This document shows positions 1-6,746 of a stretch of 9,289 bases of DNA, one piece after another. Position 1 is the stretch's first letter. Each line of letters begins with the position of its first letter. This stretch comes from an uncultured Clostridia bacterium (GTDB lineage: Bacteria > Bacillota > Clostridia > Christensenellales > Borkfalkiaceae): positions 1 to 9,289 of the forward strand of contig CAJOMM010000021.1 in NCBI GenBank assembly GCA_905235765.1, written 5' to 3'. Both the position numbers and the translations under genes were made by a program. Under the pieces are notes generated by a model. The model was not told the origin of the DNA and did no database searches. It saw nothing but the letters and a program-made list of their open reading frames with translations.

Positions 1-2642
1 GGACAGGGATCATTACGCCCTATACTCTGCTTTGCCTTTTTCATAAAGTTCGTCGTACTGCCTTCTTTATTGGCGACGAGATCTTTTTTCTCTTCTTTTA
101 CTATATTCGGAACTTTACGGAGTTCGGCTTTAAGCAAAAGCGTTATCGTGTCGTCCTGAATAGCAGAAGTGAGGTCTTCAAACATCTCGTATCCTTCCTT
201 CTTATATTCGACGACGGGATCGATATTGCCATAACCGCGGAGAGATATTCCTTTTCTCAACTGATCCATAGCGTCTATATGGTCTATCCACTTGGTATCT
301 ATATTCCTTAACAGAACTACCCTTTCGACCTCAGAGAAATTTACGCCTTCTTCTTTATATCTCTCTATTTTCGCCTCGTAAACACTTACCGTTTCTTCCG
401 TAAGTTTTTCTACGAGATATTCGTAATCCCAATTTTCTATTCTTTCCTTCGTTATAAAATTGCTGTCTTTAGGAAGAAGCTTCATTTCTATGGCTTGATT
501 TAAGGCGTCTATATCCCAAGTTTCGGGTTTGTTCTGATTGTCTATTACGGACCCGACCACATAACTTACAAAATCCGGAACAAGTTTTAAAATGTCTTCG
601 TGAACGTTTTCGTCCCTTATGACTTTCATCCTCTCGGCGTACATGACTTCGCGCTGTTTATTCATAACGTCGTCGTATTCCAAAACGTGTTTCCTTATGC
701 CGAAGTTCCTGCCCTCAATGGATCTTTGCGCGTTTTCTATACTTCTCGACAACATTTTAGAGGTTATAGGCTCGTCTTCGGATATCTTAAACGTTTCAAA
801 TATACTCTTCATCCTTTCGCCGCCAAAACGCTTTGCAAGATCGTCTTCAAGCGAAATAAAAAACACCGAAGATCCGGGGTCTCCCTGTCTTCCGCTTCTG
901 CCCCTCAACTGGTTGTCTATACGGCGCGACTCGTGACGTTCCGTACCCAAGATATGAAGTCCGCCTGCCGCAACGACTTTGACTTTTTCCGCATCCGTCT
1001 GCTCTTTGAATTTATTATATATTTCGTGATAATGTTCTCTTACCTTTTTAACGTCGTCGTCTACGTCGGAAATAAAAGACGTGGCAATATCTATAACCTC
1101 TTCATCGACACCCTCTTCGCGAAGTTTTCTCTTTGCCATAAATTCCGGATTGCCGCCGAGCAGAATATCCGTTCCACGACCAGCCATATTCGTCGCAATT
1201 GTTACCGCCCCAAGTCTCCCTGCCTGCGCTATGATATCCGCTTCTCGCGCATGGTTTTTGGCGTTTAATACGTTGTGTTTTATGCCTTTCGCTATAAGAA
1301 GTTTGCTTATTTCTTCGGATTTTTCTACGGTAACGGTACCTACCAATACAGGTTGCCCAACCTTATGCCTTTCGACTATCTCGTTTATTATCGCCTTGTT
1401 TTTGCCTTTTACGTTCTTATAGATAACGTCCGGTGCGTCTTTTCTCGCCACAGGCTTATTGGTGGGTATTTCTAAAACGTCTAATCCGTAAATCGCCCTG
1501 AATTCCTCTTCCTCGGATTTAGCGGTTCCCGTCATACCCGAAAGTTTTTTGTAAAGCCTGAAATAATTCTGGAAGGTGATAGTCGCATACGTTTTGTTCT
1601 CGTTTCTTATTTTTACGCCTTCTTTTGCTTCGATTGCCTGATGTAAGCCGTCCGAATAACGCCTTCCTATCATAAGTCGTCCGGTAAATTCGTCAACGAT
1701 TATAACTTCTCCGTCGGAAACCACGTAGTCGTTATCCTTTTTGAATATATAATTCGCCTTTAACGCTTGCTGTATATGATGAGATAAAGACGCGTTTTCT
1801 ATATCCGAAAAATTCTCAAGTCCGAAGAAAGACTCCGCCTTCTTCGCGCCGCTTTCGGTTATCTGAACGCTCTTTTCTTTTATGTCTATTGTAAAATCTT
1901 TATCCAAAACCAAGGTCTTTACGAATCTGTTCGCCGTAGTATATTTCTCGCTTGATTCCTGACCTTTTCCGGAAATTATAAGCGGAGTTCTGGCTTCGTC
2001 GATAAGTATAGAGTCTACTTCGTCGACGATGGCAAAGTTAAGCGAACGCTGAACCATCTGTTCTAAACGGCTTTTAAGATTATCCCTCAAATAATCAAAA
2101 CCCATTTCATTATTCGTTCCGTAAGTTATATCGCACTGATACGCCTTTTTCTTGTCTTCATCTTCCATCCCGGAGATAGCGACTCCCACGGTAAGCCCCA
2201 AAAATCTATATACTTTACCCATCCACTCGGCGTCTCTGGCGGCGAGATAATCGTTAACGGTTACGATATGCACGCCCTCTCCGGTGAGCGCGTTAAGATA
2301 TGCGGGAAGCGTCGCCACGAGCGTTTTTCCTTCGCCGGTTTTCATTTCCGCAACTCTGCCCTGATGTAAACATATTCCGCCGACTATCTGAACTTTATAA
2401 TGTTTCATACCGAGAACGCGGAAAGCGGCTTCTCTGCACACCGCGAAAGCGTCCGCTAATATATCGTCTAAACTTTCGCCGTTTTTAAGTCTTTCTTTCA
2501 AAACGGACGTTTGCTCTTTAAGTTCGTCGTCGGTAAGTTTTAAGTACTTGGTCTCGAGTGCAAGAACTTCGTCCGCCATTTTGTCCAATTTTTTTAGATT
2601 ACGCCTGGATTCTCCACCGAGAATATATCTGAATAATCCCAT
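1..2642 (-). CDS. secA: SecA preprotein translocase ATPase (3' end cut by window edge)
   Basis: SecA is the cytoplasmic motor ATPase that pushes unfolded preproteins through the SecYEG channel. The frame is open from ATG 2642-2640 to the left edge (880 codons). It begins MGLFRYILGG, like other SecA proteins. Visible motifs are Walker A MKTGEGKT (residues 100-107), the Walker B/DEAD-like DEVD (207-210), MAGRGTD of NBD2 (486-492), and the helical scaffold around W785 (WIDHIDAMDQLRKG). The last residues, SIGRNDPC, are the first part of the C-terminal SEC-C zinc motif, so only about 15-20 residues should be missing. Residues about 493-559 form a long insert between GGNPEF and GGLHILGTERHESRR. Bacillus subtilis SecA lacks it; from memory, clostridial SecA has it. 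The start is supported by AAGGAG (2652-2647), 4 nt upstream. It lies 44 nt downstream of comF on the same strand. No frame break was seen. Confidence 0.97.
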   Translation of the reverse strand, partial: MGLFRYILGGESRRNLKKLDKMADEVLALETKYLKLTDDELKEQTSVLKERLKNGESLDDILADAFAVCREAAFRVLGMKHYKVQIVGGICLHQGRVAEMKTGEGKTLVATLPAYLNALTGEGVHIVTVNDYLAARDAEWMGKVYRFLGLTVGVAISGMEDEDKKKAYQCDITYGTNNEMGFDYLRDNLKSRLEQMVQRSLNFAIVDEVDSILIDEARTPLIISGKGQESSEKYTTANRFVKTLVLDKDFTIDIKEKSVQITESGAKKAESFFGLENFSDIENASLSHHIQQALKANYIFKKDNDYVVSDGEVIIVDEFTGRLMIGRRYSDGLHQAIEAKEGVKIRNENKTYATITFQNYFRLYKKLSGMTGTAKSEEEEFRAIYGLDVLEIPTNKPVARKDAPDVIYKNVKGKNKAIINEIVERHKVGQPVLVGTVTVEKSEEISKLLIAKGIKHNVLNAKNHAREADIIAQAGRLGAVTIATNMAGRGTDILLGGNPEFMAKRKLREEGVDEEVIDIATSFISDVDDDVKKVREHYHEIYNKFKEQTDAEKVKVVAAGGLHILGTERHESRRIDNQLRGRSGRQGDPGSSVFFISLEDDLAKRFGGERMKSIFETFKISEDEPITSKMLSRSIENAQRSIEGRNFGIRKHVLEYDDVMNKQREVMYAERMKVIRDENVHEDILKLVPDFVSYVVGSVIDNQNKPETWDIDALNQAIEMKLLPKDSNFITKERIENWDYEYLVEKLTEETVSVYEAKIERYKEEGVNFSEVERVVLLRNIDTKWIDHIDAMDQLRKGISLRGYGNIDPVVEYKKEGYEMFEDLTSAIQDDTITLLLKAELRKVPNIVKEEKKDLVANKEGSTTNFMKKAKQSIGRNDPC

Positions 2643-2646
2643 TTCT

Positions 2647-2652
2647 CTCCTT
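2647..2652 (-). promoter_or_regulatory. Ribosome binding site of secA
   Basis: On the minus strand the sequence reads AAGGAG followed by 4 nt (AGAA) and the ATG at 2642. It fixes the secA start. The spacing is slightly short but workable. Confidence 0.75.
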
Positions 2653-2657
2653 ATTTT

Positions 2658-2670
2658 GCGGTGATACCGC
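2658..2670 (-). other. Short hairpin in the comF-secA gap
   Basis: The 44-nt gap between comF and secA contains GCGGT-ATC-ACCGC on the minus strand, a 5-bp GC-rich stem with a 3-nt loop, ending 5 nt before the secA ribosome binding site. It is followed by AAAATAAGG, not a T-run, so it is not an intrinsic terminator for the operon strand. It could slightly affect secA translation or mRNA processing, or be chance. Upstream of it, TTCAAA-16 nt-TATAAA could be a weak secA promoter, but AT-rich sequence gives such matches easily. Confidence 0.35.
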
Positions 2671-2686
2671 TAATTATTTTATAAAT

Positions 2687-3415
2687 TTAAATTGCAGTTT
2701 TTGAAGGCACGCTCGCTATAGTAATAATATCTACTCTGACTGCGCCTGCCGCCTTAAGTCTTTCGGCGACGGTTTCTGCCGTAGATCCCGTCGTCAAAAC
2801 GTCGTCTACCAAAAGCACAGACTTCCCTTTTACGGCTTTCGCATCCGACACCTTAAACGAGCCTTTCAGGTTTTTCATCCGGTCTGTCCGACCGAGTTTA
2901 GCCTGCCTTTTCGTCTCTTTGGTCTTTATCAAACAATCGCAAAAAGGAACTTTTATCAATTCCGAAACGTACCTCGCGAGGATTTCCGATTGATTATACC
3001 CACGTGAACGTTTCCGTTTTTCGGTCATAGGCACGCAACACACTAAGTCGGAATTGAAATAATTCTTAAAATATAAGTTCGAAAGCGGTACGCTGAACGC
3101 TTCCAATAAATATTTGCCGTTATAATATTTCGCCTTTTTAATCAGCGAGTTAATCGGCTTTTTATAGGTGAATAAACTCCTCGCCCTATCCACCGAAATC
3201 ATAGACCCCTTGCAAGAAAGACAATATGCGGCGGACGTTTTTACCTCCCTTCCGCAATGTTCACAATAAGTTTTGTCGTTTACGGGAAAAGAATTCAGAC
3301 AGTCCTTGCAAAAATACCCTTCGTCAAACAACTCCTTGCCGCAAACGTTACACCGCCACTTAGGGTTATATAAACCGAAAGTGAGCGCCTTTGTCAAAAC
3401 GTCAATAAACCGCAT
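2687..3415 (-). CDS. comF: ComF family protein (double zinc ribbon plus phosphoribosyltransferase-like domain)
   Basis: A 242-residue protein of the ComF/GntX family. In Bacillus subtilis ComFC takes part in DNA uptake during natural transformation; in many other bacteria the role is unclear. The N-terminus carries two four-cysteine zinc-ribbon-like knuckles: C22/C25/C36/C39 and C51/C54/C65/C68. The central family motif KRKRSRGYNQSE is followed by the C-terminal phosphoribosyltransferase-fold motif VDDVLTTGST (203-212), the PRPP-binding loop of type I PRTases. Length is normal for the family. The ATG (3415-3413) directly follows the metK stop (TAAATG on the minus strand) and there is no good ribosome binding site, only weak AAGA, so translation is probably coupled to metK. 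No comFA helicase or other competence gene lies in the window, so a role in transformation cannot be inferred from context. Confidence 0.93.
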   Translation of the reverse strand: MRFIDVLTKALTFGLYNPKWRCNVCGKELFDEGYFCKDCLNSFPVNDKTYCEHCGREVKTSAAYCLSCKGSMISVDRARSLFTYKKPINSLIKKAKYYNGKYLLEAFSVPLSNLYFKNYFNSDLVCCVPMTEKRKRSRGYNQSEILARYVSELIKVPFCDCLIKTKETKRQAKLGRTDRMKNLKGSFKVSDAKAVKGKSVLLVDDVLTTGSTAETVAERLKAAGAVRVDIITIASVPSKTAI

Positions 3416-4588
3416 TTATCTTAAATATTTTTTCAGAGTTTCAACGGCGTCCGTCTTTTCCCAGGTGAAATTTTCTCTGCCGAAATGACCGTAAGAAGCC
3501 GTATCGAAATAAACGGGCTTTTTAAGATCCAACTTCTCTATGATAGCCGCAGGTCTCAGGTCGAACTCCTTTACCACGATATCTGCTATCTCGTTATCAG
3601 AAAGTTTGCCCGTGCCGAAAGTGTTTACCGCAATCGACAAAGGTCTTGCTACTCCGATTGCGTAAGATACCTGAATCTGACATTCGTCCGCAAGTCCGGA
3701 CGCAACTATATTTTTGGCTATATACCTTGCCATATACGTTGCGGATCTGTCGACTTTGGTAGGATCTTTTCCGGAAAACGATCCGCCGCCGTGCGGACAC
3801 TTTCCGCCGTACGTATCTACTATTATTTTCCTACCCGTAAGCCCTGAATCGCCTGCCGGACCGCCTATTTCGAATCTTCCCGTCGGATTTATATAAAATT
3901 TAGTATTCACGTCGACAAGGGTTTCTGGAATAACTTTATCAATAACGTGTTTTTTCAGGTCTTTCCTCAGCTTTTCGGTGGACACGCTGTCGTCGTGTTG
4001 AGAAGATAAAACTACGGCTTCCACCCTTACCGGTTTACTGCCTTCGTATTCGACGGTAACTTGCCCTTTGCCGTCCGGCCTTAAATAAGGAAGAGTCCCG
4101 TCTTCACGCACCTCTTGAAGTTTCGCGCATAATTTATGAGAAAGCGTCAACGCAAGTGGCATATATTCTTCCGTTTCTTTGGTGGCGTAACCAAACATAA
4201 GTCCCTGATCTCCGGCGCCGATTTTATCGTATTCGTCAGAATTGCCGGCTTTAGTTTCCACGGAATTATCTACGCCGAGCGCGATATCCGAACTTTGACG
4301 ATTTATTTTGCATATTATTTGAACGGTTTCCGCATTAAAACCCAACTCGTCGGAATTATAACCGGTTTTCTTTATGACTTCTCTCGCAATTTTTTCCACG
4401 TCTACTTTAGCAGACGAAGTAATCTCGCCCATTATAAGCATAAAGTTTTCGGTAGCGCAACACTCGCATGCGACGCGGCTGTTTCTGTCCAAACGCAGAT
4501 ACGCGTCTAAAATCGCGTCGGATACCCTATCGCATATCTTGTCGGGATGCCCTGCCGTTACGCTTTCGCTGGTAAAAAATTTTTTCAT
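3416..4588 (-). CDS. metK: S-adenosylmethionine synthetase (methionine adenosyltransferase)
   Basis: MetK makes S-adenosylmethionine from methionine and ATP in the cytoplasm, releasing phosphate and pyrophosphate. The 390-residue product has the usual bacterial length. It shows the N-terminal substrate motif GHPDK (13-17), signature 1 [12 protein letters not shown] (124-135), [10 protein letters not shown] (246-255), and signature 2 GGGSFSGKD (267-275) followed by PTKVDRSA. Signature 2 has Ser where GGGAFSGKD is usual, a mild change. The ATG at 4588-4586 is preceded by AGAGGG (4600-4595) with 6 nt spacing. It is the first gene of the minus-strand group metK-comF-secA and is driven by the promoter at 4618-4647. 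The leader is only about 20 nt, so SAM-riboswitch control, common for this gene in Bacillota, is not possible from this promoter. Confidence 0.98.
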   Translation of the reverse strand: MKKFFTSESVTAGHPDKICDRVSDAILDAYLRLDRNSRVACECCATENFMLIMGEITSSAKVDVEKIAREVIKKTGYNSDELGFNAETVQIICKINRQSSDIALGVDNSVETKAGNSDEYDKIGAGDQGLMFGYATKETEEYMPLALTLSHKLCAKLQEVREDGTLPYLRPDGKGQVTVEYEGSKPVRVEAVVLSSQHDDSVSTEKLRKDLKKHVIDKVIPETLVDVNTKFYINPTGRFEIGGPAGDSGLTGRKIIVDTYGGKCPHGGGSFSGKDPTKVDRSATYMARYIAKNIVASGLADECQIQVSYAIGVARPLSIAVNTFGTGKLSDNEIADIVVKEFDLRPAAIIEKLDLKKPVYFDTASYGHFGRENFTWEKTDAVETLKKYLR

Positions 4589-4594
4589 AAGTAA

Positions 4595-4600
4595 CCCTCT
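4595..4600 (-). promoter_or_regulatory. Ribosome binding site of metK
   Basis: The minus strand reads AGAGGG, then TTACTT, then ATG at 4588. The 6-nt spacing is close to ideal and decides the metK start. Confidence 0.8.
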
Positions 4601-4617
4601 GTATGAAATTCTTAGAT

Positions 4618-4647
4618 ATTATAACACCAATAATCAATTACTGTCAA
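4618..4647 (-). promoter_or_regulatory. Sigma-A promoter of metK (metK-comF-secA)
   Basis: On the minus strand there is a perfect -35 TTGACA (4647-4642), an 18-nt spacer (4641-4624), and a perfect -10 TATAAT (4623-4618). TG one base before the -10 gives an extended -10 (TGTTATAAT). Transcription should start near 4611, giving a leader of about 22 nt before metK. No operator-like palindrome is evident across it. Confidence 0.85.
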
Positions 4648-4697
4648 TCGCATAAATTAAAGATATTCCTTTATTTGCTTTTCGACTTCTTTTTTTT

Positions 4698-4730
4698 CCA
4701 AAAAAATTGCGGCTTTTTGATATATTTTGG
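4698..4730. repeat. AT-rich inverted repeat between the divergent promoters
   Basis: CCAAAA (4698-4703) is mirrored by TTTTGG (4725-4730), with A-tract and T-tract arms nested around GCGGC and a run of eight T just upstream (4690-4697). It lies 14 nt upstream of the -35 of the plus-strand promoter. It could be a weak operator, an A-tract/UP-like element, or chance in an AT-rich spacer. Nothing else is recognisable between 4648 and 4743. Confidence 0.25.
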
Positions 4731-4743
4731 CAAGGTAAATCGT

Positions 4744-4772
4744 TTGACTTATTTTTAAGCCGATTGTATAAT
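4744..4772 (+). promoter_or_regulatory. Sigma-A promoter of the ABC exporter operon
   Basis: TTGACT (4744-4749), a 17-nt spacer, and TATAAT (4767-4772). One mismatch from the -35 consensus and a perfect -10. Transcription should start near 4779, giving a leader of about 75 nt. That leader shows no hairpin plus T-run and no recognisable riboswitch. Confidence 0.8.
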
Positions 4773-4841
4773 AATATGGTGTCTTCGAATATAATAAATA
4801 TCGTTCGTCGTCCTCGGTATTGCTTATATCCGTTTAATCTT

Positions 4842-4847
4842 AAGGAG
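4842..4847 (+). promoter_or_regulatory. Ribosome binding site of the first ABC subunit
   Basis: AAGGAG followed by a 6-nt A-rich spacer and ATG at 4854. It is strong and well spaced, and supports this start. Confidence 0.85.
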
Positions 4848-4853
4848 TAAAAA

Positions 4854-6746
4854 ATGTCTGAAAAAAAGAAAGCCCGAAAAACCAAGAGCGAGGATTCTAT
4901 CGGCGTTTTCCCGGCTGTTAAAACTATTTCAAAGTCAATAAGAGAATACAGAAAACCTTCTTGGCTCGCACCCTTTTTCGTAATGTTGGAAACTATTATA
5001 GAGTGTTTTATCCCTTGGATAATGACTCTTCTTTTGGGAGTTCTGGAGATTGCCGCTTCCGGAACGGAAGGCAATCACGATCAGTTTTTGGAAGGCATAC
5101 TCAATTTCCTTACCGGCGGAAAAGATCCCAATTATTTAGTTATTATCATAGAATTCGGCGCACTGCTTTTTGTTTTCGCGCTTTTATCGCTATTCTTCGG
5201 CATCAAAGCCGGAAAATATACGGCGAGAGCGTCGAGCGGATTTGCGAAAAACCTGCGCAAAGATATGTATTATAAAATTCAGGACTTTTCCTTTGCCAAT
5301 ATCGATAAATTCTCTACCTCTTCTCTGGTTACCAGGTTAACTACCGACGTTACCAACGTCGAAATGGCGTATATGATGATTATAAGAACGGCTGTACGGG
5401 CGCCGTTTATGATGATATTCTCAATTATCATGGCGTTTTCCATCAATTCGAAAATGGCGCTGATATTCCTTTGCATCGCGCCGGTTCTCGCTTTAGGCTT
5501 GATTCTTATAATGACTAAAGCAATACCTTTCTTTAATAAAATATTCAAAAAATACGACGCGCTTAACGAATCGGTTGAAGAAAATATCCGCGGAATCAGG
5601 GTCGTTAAATCATACGTCAGAGAAGACTACGAAAAACAAAAATTTCATAAAGCTTCGGACGACGTAAGGAAAAATTTCACAAAAGCAGAAAAACTTATCG
5701 CTCTCAACACCCCTCTTATGAACTTCTGCGCTTATTCGTCTATAATACTCATTTTTGTCATCGGTTCCATGCTTATTATCAGTTCCGAGAACGCTCTCTT
5801 GCAATGGACGGAACTTCAAAGCTTTATGACCTATTCTTTCCAGATAATTATGAGTTTAATGATGCTTTCTATGATTATGGTCATGATCATTATGAGTATT
5901 GCAAGCGCAAAACGTATTGCCGAAGTCTTAAACGAACAAAGTTCTATCGTCTCGCCTGAAAACGCATTGACCGAGGTTAAAGACGGCAGTATAATTTTCG
6001 ACGGCGTTTCTTTTAAATATAAAGACACAGCGGAAAGATATTCCGTGGAAAACATCTCCGTGGAAATAAAATCCGGAGAGACCGTCGGTATCATCGGCGC
6101 AACCGGTTCCGGCAAAACGACAATGGTAAGTCTTATTCCGAGACTTTACGACGCGTCTAAAGGCACGGTTAAAGTCGGCGGAGAGAACGTTAAAAATTAC
6201 GACCTTGACACGCTAAGAAATTCCGTCGCAATGGTGTTGCAGAAAAACATCCTTTTCTCCGGAACGATAAAGGAAAACCTTAAATGGGGCAACAAAGAAG
6301 CAACGGATGAAGAAATACAACAAGCCGCCAAGCTTTCGCAAGCGCACGAGTTTATCCTCGCGCGTCCCAACGGATACGATACCTATATAGAACAGGGCGG
6401 CTCGAACGTTTCGGGCGGTCAGAAACAAAGAATTTGTATTGCCAGAGCTTTACTTAAAAAACCAAAAATTCTTATCTTGGACGATTCAACTTCGGCGGTT
6501 GACACAAACACCGACGCGCTTATCCGCGCAGGACTTAAAAAATATATGCCGGAAACAACTAAAATTATTATCGCTCAACGCATTGCATCCGTTCAGGAAT
6601 CGGATAAAATCATCATTATGGAAAACGGCACTATTTCCGCTATCGGAACACACGAGGATTTATTAAAAAATAACGAAATTTATAAGGAACTTTATTATTC
6701 GCAAAATAAAATTCAAAACGAAAACGATAAAGGAGGTAACGAATAA
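4854..6746 (+). CDS. ABC exporter half-transporter, subunit 1 (degenerate ATP-site subunit)
   Basis: A 630-residue half-transporter of the MdlB/multidrug type: membrane domain then ATPase domain. About six membrane segments can be placed by hydrophobicity (about 37-67, 94-118, 171-193, 200-222, 286-310, 325-350). The roughly 25-residue polar loop after the first probably faces outside. The ATPase domain has Walker A GATGSGKTT (415-423), Q-loop Q463, an intact signature VSGGQ (519-523), and Walker B ILILDD (539-544). At the catalytic Glu position it has Asp (D544), and the switch His is Gln (Q575, IIIAQR). This combination is typical of the degenerate-site subunit of heterodimeric exporters such as TM287/288 and BmrCD. 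It ends in a TAATG overlap with its partner. Substrate is unknown: drugs, lipids or peptides are all possible for the family. Confidence 0.95.
   Translation: MSEKKKARKTKSEDSIGVFPAVKTISKSIREYRKPSWLAPFFVMLETIIECFIPWIMTLLLGVLEIAASGTEGNHDQFLEGILNFLTGGKDPNYLVIIIEFGALLFVFALLSLFFGIKAGKYTARASSGFAKNLRKDMYYKIQDFSFANIDKFSTSSLVTRLTTDVTNVEMAYMMIIRTAVRAPFMMIFSIIMAFSINSKMALIFLCIAPVLALGLILIMTKAIPFFNKIFKKYDALNESVEENIRGIRVVKSYVREDYEKQKFHKASDDVRKNFTKAEKLIALNTPLMNFCAYSSIILIFVIGSMLIISSENALLQWTELQSFMTYSFQIIMSLMMLSMIMVMIIMSIASAKRIAEVLNEQSSIVSPENALTEVKDGSIIFDGVSFKYKDTAERYSVENISVEIKSGETVGIIGATGSGKTTMVSLIPRLYDASKGTVKVGGENVKNYDLDTLRNSVAMVLQKNILFSGTIKENLKWGNKEATDEEIQQAAKLSQAHEFILARPNGYDTYIEQGGSNVSGGQKQRICIARALLKKPKILILDDSTSAVDTNTDALIRAGLKKYMPETTKIIIAQRIASVQESDKIIIMENGTISAIGTHEDLLKNNEIYKELYYSQNKIQNENDKGGNE
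6731..6736 (+). promoter_or_regulatory. Ribosome binding site of the second ABC subunit
   Basis: A full AGGAGG lies inside the last codons of the first subunit, 9 nt before the ATG at 6746. The second gene can therefore recruit ribosomes on its own as well as by stop-start coupling, which fits equal expression of two partner subunits. Confidence 0.85.

Noticed and set aside
600..1475. Several overlapping plus-strand open frames opposite secA
   Set aside because: They lie antisense to clearly conserved SecA coding sequence, match no family I recognise, and have no convincing start signals.
2658..2670. Intrinsic terminator between comF and secA
   Set aside because: The stem has only 5 bp and is followed on the minus strand by A-rich sequence, not a T-run.
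3485..4655. Open frames opposite metK, on the plus strand, and one nested in another minus-strand frame
   Set aside because: They overlap the conserved MetK frame throughout and have low-complexity, unrecognisable products.
4589..4853. Riboswitch, tRNA or small RNA in the divergent region
   Set aside because: Both predicted leaders are short (about 22 and 75 nt) and neither shows stable nested stems or a recognisable riboswitch core.
4634..5074. A 146-codon minus-strand open frame over the divergent promoters and the start of ABC subunit 1
   Set aside because: It covers both strong promoters and the exporter start, its product has no recognisable motif, and I see no ribosome binding site. 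It is most likely the shadow of the exporter gene.
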